From the NCBI GenBank assembly GCA_041687455.1, contig JAWLBY010000003.1, forward strand, positions 1 to 64,000: 64,000 nt of DNA. Direction: 5' to 3'. The notes below the pieces were generated by a model. The model made no database searches and had not been told where the DNA came from. It saw only the letters and a program-made list of their open reading frames with translations. Below, piece by piece: positions 29,801 to 38,830 of the stretch (positions are counted from its first letter, which is position 1; the number at the start of each line of letters is the position of its first letter). The stretch is from JAWLBY01 sp041687455. Its GTDB lineage: Bacteria > Pseudomonadota > Gammaproteobacteria > Xanthomonadales > Xanthomonadaceae. The position numbers and the translations under genes were made by a program.

Positions 29801-30011
29801 GCCGGCATTCGTCAGCAGCGCGCACGATCTGGCGGTCGTGCAACAGATGCTGGCGACGCTCGCCAGCGCGATCGCCGAACTGCGGCAGTGCGGCATCGCC
29901 GCTGCCGGGCAGCCGATCCGGATCATGCCTGCGGGCCGGCAGTTCACGTTGGCGCCGCCGGTCGCGGTCACCACCCGAGGCCGGGCGGAAGCGGGGGGGA
30001 CGGCACCGTGA
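26877..30011 (+). CDS. NRPS-like protein with degenerate adenylation and class III aminotransferase-like domains
   Basis: 1044 residues. The first 190 resemble only the C-terminal end of a condensation domain. Residues about 200-600 follow the adenylation fold (LDYAALWQRSGRIAHALAARGVGAGD; TGDRGRRLPDGRIEWLGRLD near 571). The TSGSTGxPKG, YGPTE and GKxDR motifs are missing. Residues about 648-1000 match the glutamate-semialdehyde-type aminotransferase domains of lipopeptide synthetases (YPIVVERGDG, GNEYIDAIGGIGCGLFGW). The PLP lysine site reads FGETLANGLPIG, with Glu near residue 859. No carrier domain is seen. The 3' end overlaps the next gene by 4 bases. It is probably a pseudoenzyme; aminoacyl or amino-sugar binding remains open. 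Confidence 0.75.
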   Translation: MIAVAATSNVCALRRLADVLVATGRAEPVPAESIGIGAGSRRLLIGAVALAQARLTGVSAVRMLELHGRNWRTRDVEVEPSAPVINWLATLAGSTGRVAGAPACAELAIAWGRRPRRPAGVLAAIGVVEQSLSIDVDRERVDSPAAAALRDAIVQAWQVLRDAGPGRVGALSILAPQQRANLICRWQGRRLPIADTSSLVERLQRVAEREGARPALDDGFRSLDYAALWQRSGRIAHALAARGVGAGDTVAVFGRRSIEQVVAALAVLRAGAVGLAIDAGDDVRRVAARLERSQAAAVLATGDDVATGSSLPIFAIDALERDPAGPVAAVAVAPASGSPTWLVDDDAPASPSHWHGIAIASGALLRFAAGDDALPTGAAMRLLNAAPLSSAQALVECWATLLRGGCCALASTGWAQPAALAAEIERLGPRIAWLPTPLWQRVVDQHAESLASLTDLLVGPEPPSGASLRAMRQRWPALRIWFAYGRAGCSGLVLLGRLAGGPDAADRMPACRPMPESIVHVLAPDGGMLPVGAAGAICIGGIAVAIGPLPDRSADRRFVVDPFGRHGDRLFCTGDRGRRLPDGRIEWLGRLDAGTVVAHPAPRRETIDSRLEAPLRAVDGRAALLEFGDRYRHRTAGSLQCVAAQSAWLRLDYPIVVERGDGARIVDIDGNEYIDAIGGIGCGLFGWNPAFLIDTLQAERDRGMPRSVHPLAATLRQRLAASTGYPQIALCRSGSDALAVAVRIARRVTGHSRIAIFGGDAPASSAASDPALPSLERNRRASIDAVFAARESLAAVVIVPIDARDPSRHSRRFMAELVDRAHHAGACVILDERLAGLRCAPGGARQFFALEADLAVFGETLANGLPIGAVAAAEPCLEPAEIDRSVAGGHPLALAAATAVLERLQLAGPEWQHELNARTAVFVRDANRICRRERAPFELVAFSSCWNLRFANADPRHRWTYPMLRYHGLHVGERQPAFVSSAHDLAVVQQMLATLASAIAELRQCGIAAAGQPIRIMPAGRQFTLAPPVAVTTRGRAEAGGTAP

Positions 30012-33000
30012 CCGGCCCGCTGCGCTTCCGTCATGCGTCGATGCCCGCAGCGCTGGAGTTCTCCGCTGCGCAATCGAGCGATCAGGTGCCGTGCACGCCG
30101 GCGCAGCGCGGACTCTGGCATGCGCTGTGCGGTGCATCGTTGCCGCCGTCGCACCAGGTGCAGACCCGCTGGCTGCATCTGCGCGGCGAGCTCGACCGAG
30201 CGGCACTGGCCGCCGCGGTCGCCGAACTGGTCGCCCGCCACGATGCGCTGCGGGTCAGCTTCTTCGACGACGGCCGTTCGATGCGGTTCGCTCCGCAACG
30301 CGACGTCGAGCTGCGTTGCCACGACCTGCGTCGGATCGATGCACCCGAGCGCGAGCAGGCACTGACCGAGGTCGTCGCCGCGGCCTGCCGACTGCCGTTC
30401 GAACTGTGCGTCGGGCCGTTGCTGCGGGCGACGCTGCTGCGGCTCGGCGACGCCGAGCATCGACTGTTGCTGGTACTGCACCGGCTGATCTGCGACGAGC
30501 GATCGATGGGCGTGCTGCTGGCCGATCTCGGCGCCCTGTATGCGCGCCAGCTCGGCTCCGGTCAGCGGCTGTTGTCGGGTGCCGGCTCGTTCGCTGCGCA
30601 CGCCCGCGACTGCGCGCTGCGGCCGATGTGCCCGGCCTCGCAGGCGTTCTGGGCCGAGCAGCTCGTCGACGCGGGGTCGACCGACCAGCCGGCATGCCGG
30701 CTGGATCCGGATGCGCCGCTGCCGCGCGCGGTCCGTCGCGCGCTCGATCCGGCACTGGTGCGGGCGTTCGACGACTGCCTGCGAGCGCGAGGCATCAGTG
30801 CCAGGGCCGGCTGGCTGACGCTGCTGCTGGCGCTGCGCGGAGCGCCCGGTCGGGCCGGCGTGCAGTGGGTGGCAGTCGAATGTGACGCCGAAGCCGAGCG
30901 CTGGCCGGTCGGCATGTGCGCAGCGGTGGCGCCGCTGCAGTTGCCGGTCGATGTCGATGCGCGGTTCCTGCAACTGGCCGCCGAGATCGAGTCGCGGCTG
31001 GCCGAGGGCGCCCGGCGCTCGCCGCCGCAGGTCGACGATCTGCTCGCACGACTGCCGCTGACGACCGACCTGCGCTGGCCGTTCGCGTCGATGCTGTTCC
31101 GGCTGCGTCGCTCGGCGCCGACACCGGTGGTGTTCGCCGACCTGCAGGCGTTCGGCAGCGACGGTCAAGACGATGCCGCCGAGTTCGCCGCGTCAGTCAC
31201 GGTCGACCAGGCCGATCATGGTCCGTTCGTCGAATGGCGCGGCGGCGGGAACCCGGTCGCCGATGCGCAGCAGGTGAGCCGGCTGGTGGCATTGCTGCAG
31301 GCAGTCGTGATCGACCCCGACCTGCCGCTGGGTCAGGCGCTGGCCGGCCTGCCGCGCAGCGTTGGCGCGGACGGCCGGCCGGCGGCTGCGACCGGCGCGC
31401 TCGCCGCACCGCCCGACCGGGCGCCGTTGTCGCCGGATCAGTGCGATTGCTGGAATGCCTCACGCGGGCAGGGCGGCGCCAACCACGCGCTGGCGCAGCG
31501 TCTGCGTGGGCCGCTCGACCTCGAACGGTTGCTCGACGTCACCCGGCGCGTGCTGCAGCGCCAGCGCGCGTTGCGCGTGCGGTTGCTGTGCGATGGAGAC
31601 GGCCATTGGCAGCAGCAGGTGCAGACGACCGACGCCGTGCTGGCTTCGTTGCGACGGGCGCTGCGGGTGCCGGAGGACCTGTCGCGGTTGTCGGAGAGCG
31701 AACGCGAAGCGGTCCTGCACGAGCGCCTGCACGCGCTGGCCGACGGCGACTTTCCGGATGACGGGTCGCGGCTGCTGCGGGCGACATTGTTCCGGCTCGC
31801 CGAGCGCGAGCACGTGCTGGTGCTGGTGGTCCATCCGGTCATCGCCGATGCCGAGTCGCTGCTGCTGCTCGCCGCCGAGCTGGCCGAAGCCTACCGGGCC
31901 GCGGCCGACCAGCGGCCGGCGCGGCTGCCGGAACTGACGCTCGATCCGATTGCACGCGCGCACTGGCATGTCGAGTGGCTGCAGGGCGCCGAATACGAGG
32001 CACAGCGTTCGATCTGGCTCGCGCGGCTGGCCGACTGGCAGGCACGCGAGCGAGCGCGTTTGCCGCGCGACTGCGCTGCGCGTACCGAACCCGGCGCGCT
32101 GCATCGAGAGGCATTGCATCTGCCAGGCTGGCTGGATGCGGCGCTGACCACACTCGCGGCATCGCTCGACACCACGATCGATGTGCTGCTGCTGGCGGCC
32201 TATGCGTTCTGGCTGGCCCGCTGCAGCAATGCAACGGTGGCGGTGGTCGCGGTGCCGGTGTCGAGCCGCGACGGCGAACCGCTGCAGCATCTGGCCGGAC
32301 CGTACACGCAATGGTTGCCGCTGGCGTTGCCAATCGAGCGTCCTGCGGCATTCCTCGCACTGGCGGAAGCCACTCGCGACGGACTCCGGGCGCTGCGGGC
32401 GCAGCCGGACCTGATGCACCGGCACCTGCTCGATGCCGATCCGCTCGATCCGTGCCGGATCCGCTTCTGCTATCGCGATCTGCGCGGCTTGCCGCGACAG
32501 TGGGGCGACGACCTCGAAATCGAACCGCTGGTGCTGACCGCCGCCGCGACCACGCGCTGCGAGCTGCAGCTCGAGATCCACGCACTCGGCGACGGCACGC
32601 CCGGCATGCTGATCGCCGATCCGGGTCGCTTCCAGCGCTGCCACGTCGCTGCATTTCGTGACCAGTGGCTGAGCCTGCTGACGGCGATCGCCGATCAGCC
32701 GCAGCAGACACTGGCCGAACTGTCCCGGCCGGCGCCGCTGGAGCGCGAACGACTGCAGGGCTGGAGCCACGGCCGGCCGGCACCGGAGATTGCGGCCGAC
32801 TCGCTGACCGCGCGTTTCCGCCGGGTCTGTGCGACGCATCCGGGCGCACCGGCGGTCGTCGACGGCGAACGGCGGCTCAGCTATCGGCAGATGTCGCGCG
32901 CGGTCGCCAACGTCGCGGTGCGGCTACGCAGCGTGATCGCGCGCGGCGACGTGCTGGTCGTCGCGCTTGCCGATGGTGCCGGCCGCATTGCCGGCGTGCT

Positions 33001-34705
33001 GGCTGGCCTGTCGGTCGCGGCGCGCTGCCTGCTGCTCGATCCGGCGGCACCGGTGGCCGGTCTGCGTCGTGCGCTGGATGCCAGTATCCGTGATGAGCGA
33101 AGCGGGCGCCGTCGTCGCTGGCTGCTGGCCGATGCGGCACTCGGGCGCGCGCTGCGCTGGCCGGACGAGCGCCGGATCGATCCGCTCTGGTTCGAGCGTC
33201 CGGCCGACTCCCGCTCCGAGCTGCTGCGGGCGCCGAACTGCGGCGAACTGCTGGTGCTGGTCGACGAATGGCGGCCGACGACGCTCGCGATGGTGCCCGA
33301 ACGCAGCCTGCTCGCATTGGCCAGCGGACTGCGCGAGCATGCGCTGTTCGGTCCGTCGTCGCGGGTGGCGGCGTCGGCGCACGTGCACGATGCGCATCAT
33401 CTGATCCAGACGCTGTTGCCGTTGCTCGATGGCGGTGCGGTGGTGTTCGCGGCCGAGCGCCGGAAGCTGTCGGACTGGTTGCCCGACCCGGCCGGCGACA
33501 CCACCGATGGCGATGCCGCGATCAACCTGCTGGTCGCCGACGCCGGGGACTGGCAACGGCTGTACGCCGACGGCTGGCGCGGCGACGAGCGGCTGACCTG
33601 CGTGATCGACCATGCCGGCGGCGCGGCCGGCGAAGCGGTGCCGTCGGGCCTGTGCGGGCGCCACTTCCGGGCCTTCGGTGACCTGGCTGCCGGCGTCTGG
33701 TCGCTGTTCGGTCCACTGGAAGGCGTCGACCGTGTGCTGCCGGCGCGACGGGTCGAGATCGTCGACGACGATGGCGAAGCGGTGCCGATCGGCGTCTATG
33801 GACAACTGCGGCTGCAGGCCGACGCCCACGACGGCAACGGAGCCGTCGTCGCGATGGGCGGCCCGGCGCGCTGGCGTGCCGACGGCGTGCTCGAACGGCA
33901 AGCAGGGGCGATCGATGCCGCACGTGCGCGGAGCGTCGATGGCGCCAGCACCGTCGGCCCGCGACCGCTGTTCCTGCTGCATGACGATTCCGATGCGCCC
34001 GACGACGGCGCCGAGCTGCGTCGCCTGCTGCCGGACGACCTGCCGTGCGTGGCAATCAGCATCGCCCCGACCGGAGCGCCGCCGGGCACGCTGGCCGAGC
34101 TGGTCCAGGGGCTGGCCGATGCGATCCGCCGCCGGCAGCCAGGCGGTCCGTATCGACTGGCCGGCAGCGCCACCGGTGCGCGGCTCGCGCTCGAAGTTGC
34201 ATCGGCATTGCGCGCCGACGGCGAGCAGGTCGATCTGCTCGCCGTGCTCGGCATGCTCGAACCGCGTCGGCCGTCGATCGCCCGCCGTATGCACGGCGCA
34301 CTGGCCCGCTGGGTCGAGGCCGGTGCCCGCAGCGCGGCGACCGAACTGTGCAGCGACCTGGCGCGGCGCGCATCGATGCTCGGCACGGCGGCGCAGACGC
34401 TGGCGGCCGGCCTGGGCAGCAGCAACGACGCCGCAGCACGCCGCCCGCAGCAGCGGGCGTGGCTGCTGCGGGCGCTTCGTCGGCAGCCGCCGGCCCGTTA
34501 CGACGGCGAAATCACCGTGTTCGCGCCGGGCAGCGACGGCCGCGAGGCCGCGCTCGCACTGGGCGCGACCGGTGCACGGGTGCTGCTGGTGCCGATCGAC
34601 GCGCCGCGCGGCACGAGCGGTGCCGCCCGGCTGGCCCGGGCACTGGCCGCCCGACTGCTGCCGCCGGGCCAGCTCGGAGTTTTCCAGTCAAGGACCGAGG
34701 AGTAG
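30008..34705 (+). CDS. NRPS-like protein: two non-canonical condensation domains, degenerate adenylation and thioesterase-like domains
   Basis: 1565 residues from a GTG that overlaps the preceding stop (GTGA). Two condensation-fold domains follow each other (about 20-450 and 475-905). Their HHxxxDG cores read HRLICDE (near 157) and HPVIADA (near 607), so the first His and the Asp are kept but the catalytic second His is lost. Residues about 925-1320 are an adenylation-like remnant without the ATP-binding motifs. Residues 1330-1560 follow the thioesterase fold, with AGSATGAR where the active copy in the next gene has GGSMGGV, so Ser is replaced by Ala. No carrier motif is present. The intact frame argues for a maintained function. 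Confidence 0.75.
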   Translation: MTGPLRFRHASMPAALEFSAAQSSDQVPCTPAQRGLWHALCGASLPPSHQVQTRWLHLRGELDRAALAAAVAELVARHDALRVSFFDDGRSMRFAPQRDVELRCHDLRRIDAPEREQALTEVVAAACRLPFELCVGPLLRATLLRLGDAEHRLLLVLHRLICDERSMGVLLADLGALYARQLGSGQRLLSGAGSFAAHARDCALRPMCPASQAFWAEQLVDAGSTDQPACRLDPDAPLPRAVRRALDPALVRAFDDCLRARGISARAGWLTLLLALRGAPGRAGVQWVAVECDAEAERWPVGMCAAVAPLQLPVDVDARFLQLAAEIESRLAEGARRSPPQVDDLLARLPLTTDLRWPFASMLFRLRRSAPTPVVFADLQAFGSDGQDDAAEFAASVTVDQADHGPFVEWRGGGNPVADAQQVSRLVALLQAVVIDPDLPLGQALAGLPRSVGADGRPAAATGALAAPPDRAPLSPDQCDCWNASRGQGGANHALAQRLRGPLDLERLLDVTRRVLQRQRALRVRLLCDGDGHWQQQVQTTDAVLASLRRALRVPEDLSRLSESEREAVLHERLHALADGDFPDDGSRLLRATLFRLAEREHVLVLVVHPVIADAESLLLLAAELAEAYRAAADQRPARLPELTLDPIARAHWHVEWLQGAEYEAQRSIWLARLADWQARERARLPRDCAARTEPGALHREALHLPGWLDAALTTLAASLDTTIDVLLLAAYAFWLARCSNATVAVVAVPVSSRDGEPLQHLAGPYTQWLPLALPIERPAAFLALAEATRDGLRALRAQPDLMHRHLLDADPLDPCRIRFCYRDLRGLPRQWGDDLEIEPLVLTAAATTRCELQLEIHALGDGTPGMLIADPGRFQRCHVAAFRDQWLSLLTAIADQPQQTLAELSRPAPLERERLQGWSHGRPAPEIAADSLTARFRRVCATHPGAPAVVDGERRLSYRQMSRAVANVAVRLRSVIARGDVLVVALADGAGRIAGVLAGLSVAARCLLLDPAAPVAGLRRALDASIRDERSGRRRRWLLADAALGRALRWPDERRIDPLWFERPADSRSELLRAPNCGELLVLVDEWRPTTLAMVPERSLLALASGLREHALFGPSSRVAASAHVHDAHHLIQTLLPLLDGGAVVFAAERRKLSDWLPDPAGDTTDGDAAINLLVADAGDWQRLYADGWRGDERLTCVIDHAGGAAGEAVPSGLCGRHFRAFGDLAAGVWSLFGPLEGVDRVLPARRVEIVDDDGEAVPIGVYGQLRLQADAHDGNGAVVAMGGPARWRADGVLERQAGAIDAARARSVDGASTVGPRPLFLLHDDSDAPDDGAELRRLLPDDLPCVAISIAPTGAPPGTLAELVQGLADAIRRRQPGGPYRLAGSATGARLALEVASALRADGEQVDLLAVLGMLEPRRPSIARRMHGALARWVEAGARSAATELCSDLARRASMLGTAAQTLAAGLGSSNDAAARRPQQRAWLLRALRRQPPARYDGEITVFAPGSDGREAALALGATGARVLLVPIDAPRGTSGAARLARALAARLLPPGQLGVFQSRTEE

Positions 34706-34708
34706 ACG

Positions 34709-37700
34709 ATGGATGCGTTTCGCGCCTCACAGGTGTCCGCTTCGTCCGCCGCTGCGGCCGGCTTGCCGCCGTACTGCGACGAGCCGGCCGCGATCGACGC
34801 CGGCGGGCGTCCGAGCCCGGCTGTGCAGCGCGACATCTGGCTGTCGGCTTCGCTGTCGGTGCAGGCCTCGCTGGCACTCAACCACGGGCTTGCAATCGAG
34901 TTGCATGGTGCGTTGCGGATCGATGCGCTGCGGGCCGCACTCGACGAACTGGTGCAGCGCCACGAGGCGTTGCGGGTGCGGCTGGCCGACCATGGTCAGC
35001 AGTTGCTGCTGGCCGATTCCGGTGCGGCGGCGTGGCAGGTCCATGACCTGCGCGCGCTGGCCCCGGCCCGTCGCGAGCTGCGCCGCGAACAGATCCGAGA
35101 GGCCGCGATGGGCGCGCTGTTCGATCTGCGCCGCGGGCCGCTACTGCGGGCCGAGCTGCTGCGGATCGAAGACCAGTGCGTCGAACTGCTGCTGACGACT
35201 CACGCGGCAGTCTGCGACCGCTGGTCGCTCGGCCTGCTCGGGCGCGAGCTGAGTGCGCTGTACACGCGGCGGCTTGGCGGCGACATCGAGCTGCCGGCGC
35301 CGGATTCGTTCATCGAATACGCGGACGAGGACGCACTGCGCGGCGATTCGCCGCAGCGGCGGGCTGCCGAGCACTACTGGCGCAGCCGCTACCGCGATCC
35401 ATCGCGCCCGCTGACGTTGCCGACCGACCGGCCGCGTCCGGCGCAGCGCCGGCTGGACGCCGCACGGGTCGACCATCGACTCGACGCCGCGACCGCTGCG
35501 ACGGTGCGCCGGCTGGCCGCCAGGCACGACTGTTCACCGTTCGCGGTGCTGCTGGCCACGCAGGCGGTCTGGCTGCACCGGCTCGGCGGCAGTACCGATC
35601 TGGTCGTCGCGGTGCCGGCCGCCGACCAGCCGCGCAGCGGACGGACGCGGTTGGTGGGGCCGTGCAGCCACTGGCTGCCGATCCGGATCGCGGTCGATGC
35701 TGCCGACGGCTTCGACGCACTGGTCACGCAGGTCGAGCTGCAACTGCGCGATGCCGATTTGCACGCCGGAATCGGGCTCTCCGAGCTGCTCGGCATGATC
35801 GGCGGGGCGCGCGATCCGTCACGTCCGGCGCTGGCGGCGGTCAGCTTCGACCATTGCCATGGCCCGGGTGTCGGCGCACGCGCGTTTCCGGAGCTGCAGG
35901 CGGAGTATCGGCTGCTGCCGCGCCAGTTCGAGCCGTTCGAGCTGGGTCTCGAAGTGCTGGAGCAGGGCGGTGAGCTGACGCTGCACTGCCACTACGCCGC
36001 CGCGTTGTACGACGGCTTGACGATCGGCCACTGGCTGCATGCGTTCGAACAACTGCTGCTCTCGGCAGAGCGGACCCCTGCGGCACCGCTCGGAACGCTG
36101 CCGATGGTGGCCGGAGACATGCTGGCCGAGCTGCGCGCGTTGCAGCCACCGGCCACCGATGTCGGCGAACGCTGGGTGCACCGGCAGCTCGAACAGGTGA
36201 TGCGCCAGTCCGCCGATCGCATCGCATTGCGCGCGATCGACGCCACGCTGAGTTATCGGCAGTTGCTCGAACGCAGCGGCAGGCTGGCGCAGGTGATGCG
36301 CAGTCATGGCCTGCGACCCGGCGGGCGGGTCGGCCTGCTGCTCGACCGATGCGCCGACGCAATTGCGGCAATTCTTGCCGCGCTGCGCAGCGGTGCCGCC
36401 TGGGTGCCACTCGACCCGGACTACCCGCGCGAGCGACTGGAATTCATGGTCGAGGACGCCAGCCTGGACCTGCTGCTGTCGCGCAGCGATCTGTTGCGTG
36501 GCGGGGAGTACGGCACCGCGACGCTGCTGCTCGACCGCGATGCCGGCGCGATCGATTCGGCGCCGGCCGACTTCGACGGCGTATTCGAAACTGACGCCGA
36601 TCCATGGCAGACCGCGGCCTATCTGATCTACACCTCCGGTTCGACCGGGCGTCCTAAAGGCGTCGAGGTGCCACATGCGGCATTGGCCTGCCTGCTGCAT
36701 TCGATGCCTGACCTGCTCGGGCTCGGCCCGCGCGACCGACAGCTCGCGGTGGTCACGCTGTCGTTCGACGTCTCGGTGCAGGACATCCTGCTGCCGTTGT
36801 CGATCGGCGCCGAGCTGGTGCTTGCGACCGGTGAGCAAGCGCGCGATCCGCATGCGCTCACGGCACTGGTCGGAACGGCCGGCGTCACCGCGATGGAGGC
36901 GACGCCGACCACGTGGCGGATCATGCTCGACGCCGGCTTTCGTGCCCAGGCCGGGTTCCGCGCGATGACGGTCGGCGAACCATTGCCGATGGATATCGCA
37001 GAACGGCTGATCGGGCAGGGCGCCGAGGTCTGGAACCTGTATGGACCGACCGAGGCGACCGTGCATGCAGCCTATTGGAAGGTCGTCGCGCGGGAAGCCG
37101 GCATGTCGATCGGTCGGCCGATCCCGAACTGGCGGGTCTGGGTGCTCGACGAGCATGACCAGCCGTGCCCGCTCGGTGTGCCGGGCGAACTGTGCATCGC
37201 CGGCGAAGGCGTCGCGCTCGGCTATCTCGGCCGCGCCGACCTCAATGCCGAGCGCTTCGTTGCCGAGCCGGACTGCTTGCGGCGTGCGGACGAGCCGCAT
37301 CCACGGATGTACCGGACCGGCGATGTCGGTCGCTGGTGCGCCGACGGCCTGCTCGAATGCATGGGCCGCAAGGACGGCCAGATCAAGCTGCGCGGCCATC
37401 GGATCGAGACCGGCGAGATCGAGGTATGTCTGCGCGGCGTCGACGGCATCACCGATGCGGCCGTGGTGCTGCGGCCGGATCGGAATGGCGATGCGCAACT
37501 GGTCGCGTATGTCGAAACGGCGCCGGACGCGCCGGTCGATGCCATGCAGTTGCGCGCGCGTCTTTCATCCTTTCTGCCGGCGTTCATGGTGCCGCAACGT
37601 ATCGTGCCACTGTCCGATCTGCCGCGGACGCCGAGCGGCAAGACAGACCGCGGAGCACTGCCGGCGCCCGGCGACGATGCCGGACAGGCGATCGCCGGAG

Positions 37701-38830
37701 CCGACACCGTGGCGCCGAACACGCCGCTCGAACACGTCATCCACGCGTTGTGGGTCGAGCTGCTGGGCCGGCAGTCGATCGGCATCCGCGACGACTTCTT
37801 CGCCCACGGCGGACACTCGCTGCTGGCGGTCCGGTTGTTCCATGCGCTGGCCGAGCGGACTGGCGTCAACCTGCCGCTGGCAACGTTGTACCGCGCGCCG
37901 TCGATCGAGGCGCTGGCCGATGCCTTCGCTTCCGCCGGCGCGAACGTGCCGCATCGGCGGGCCGGAGCGCTGCCGACCGACGCCGATCCGTGGCATCCGC
38001 TGGTGCCGATCCGCACGCCGGAGGCTGGCGGCAACGAGCGTCCGCTGTTCCTGGTCCACGCCGTCGGTGGCAACGTCATGAACTACCGCGGGCTGGCGGC
38101 GCGGCTGCCGGCCGGGCTCCCGGTGTACGGGTTGCAGGCGGTCGGTCTCGATGGCGTGACCGCGCCACTGCGCAGCATCGAGGCGATGGCCGAACGCTAT
38201 CTGCAGGAAATCGTCGCCGTGCAACCGCACGGGCCGTACCGGATCGGCGGCGGCTCGATGGGTGGCGTGATCGCATTCGAGATCGCGCGCCGGCTGCGCC
38301 TGTGCGGCGCCGAGATCGAACACCTGCTGCTGTTCGACTCCGACCTGCGGCACACGATCGCCACCGGCGTACGCCGCCAGGGCATGCTGACCCGGCTCAG
38401 CCGCGACGGCGACTGGCGCCCGCAGGGAGTGCTGCGCAGCACCTCGAACTGGCTGGCGCAGCGCGGCCGTCGCTGGCTCGACCGCCTGCGGCTGGTCGGC
38501 TATCGCATGCTGCGGCGTCCGTTGCCGCACGCGATGCGCTATCGCGTGCTGCAGGCGGTCAACCATGAGGCGTACTTCGGCTACCGTCCGGCGCCGTACG
38601 ACGGTCCGATCACGCTGTTCCGCGCATCCGAACTTGCATCGCGGCACCTGCATGCCTACGACGCCTGCCTCGGCTGGTCGACGGTGGCCGGTGCGCGGCT
38701 GCGAATCGAGGCGGTGCCGGGCACGCACAACACCGTCATCGAACAACCGGAGCTGGCCCGCGGAATCGCGCGGGTACTCGGTATCCACGCGGCCGACCCG
38801 GCCGCGACTGCCGCGGAGGGCCCCGCATGA
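34709..38830 (+). CDS. NRPS module C*-A-T-TE with intact A, T and TE
   Basis: 1373 residues, ATG preceded by GAGGAG with a 6-base spacer and 3 bp after the previous stop. The condensation domain (20-450) has HAAVCDR for HHxxxDG. The adenylation domain (about 480-975) is complete: YTSGSTGRPKG near 640, NLYGPTEAT, YRTGDVGRW, GRKDGQIKLRGHRIE and TPSGKTDRG. By eye against GrsA the pocket reads D-V-Q-E-M-V-L-V-H-K, with no confident substrate. The carrier site is FFAHGGHSLLAVR (Ser near 1036). The thioesterase has GGSMGG (Ser near 1181), LLLFDSD and GTHN. It should activate one amino acid, hold it as a thioester and release or transfer it. It needs a phosphopantetheinyl transferase, not seen here. 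Confidence 0.9.
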   Translation: MDAFRASQVSASSAAAAGLPPYCDEPAAIDAGGRPSPAVQRDIWLSASLSVQASLALNHGLAIELHGALRIDALRAALDELVQRHEALRVRLADHGQQLLLADSGAAAWQVHDLRALAPARRELRREQIREAAMGALFDLRRGPLLRAELLRIEDQCVELLLTTHAAVCDRWSLGLLGRELSALYTRRLGGDIELPAPDSFIEYADEDALRGDSPQRRAAEHYWRSRYRDPSRPLTLPTDRPRPAQRRLDAARVDHRLDAATAATVRRLAARHDCSPFAVLLATQAVWLHRLGGSTDLVVAVPAADQPRSGRTRLVGPCSHWLPIRIAVDAADGFDALVTQVELQLRDADLHAGIGLSELLGMIGGARDPSRPALAAVSFDHCHGPGVGARAFPELQAEYRLLPRQFEPFELGLEVLEQGGELTLHCHYAAALYDGLTIGHWLHAFEQLLLSAERTPAAPLGTLPMVAGDMLAELRALQPPATDVGERWVHRQLEQVMRQSADRIALRAIDATLSYRQLLERSGRLAQVMRSHGLRPGGRVGLLLDRCADAIAAILAALRSGAAWVPLDPDYPRERLEFMVEDASLDLLLSRSDLLRGGEYGTATLLLDRDAGAIDSAPADFDGVFETDADPWQTAAYLIYTSGSTGRPKGVEVPHAALACLLHSMPDLLGLGPRDRQLAVVTLSFDVSVQDILLPLSIGAELVLATGEQARDPHALTALVGTAGVTAMEATPTTWRIMLDAGFRAQAGFRAMTVGEPLPMDIAERLIGQGAEVWNLYGPTEATVHAAYWKVVAREAGMSIGRPIPNWRVWVLDEHDQPCPLGVPGELCIAGEGVALGYLGRADLNAERFVAEPDCLRRADEPHPRMYRTGDVGRWCADGLLECMGRKDGQIKLRGHRIETGEIEVCLRGVDGITDAAVVLRPDRNGDAQLVAYVETAPDAPVDAMQLRARLSSFLPAFMVPQRIVPLSDLPRTPSGKTDRGALPAPGDDAGQAIAGADTVAPNTPLEHVIHALWVELLGRQSIGIRDDFFAHGGHSLLAVRLFHALAERTGVNLPLATLYRAPSIEALADAFASAGANVPHRRAGALPTDADPWHPLVPIRTPEAGGNERPLFLVHAVGGNVMNYRGLAARLPAGLPVYGLQAVGLDGVTAPLRSIEAMAERYLQEIVAVQPHGPYRIGGGSMGGVIAFEIARRLRLCGAEIEHLLLFDSDLRHTIATGVRRQGMLTRLSRDGDWRPQGVLRSTSNWLAQRGRRWLDRLRLVGYRMLRRPLPHAMRYRVLQAVNHEAYFGYRPAPYDGPITLFRASELASRHLHAYDACLGWSTVAGARLRIEAVPGTHNTVIEQPELARGIARVLGIHAADPAATAAEGPA

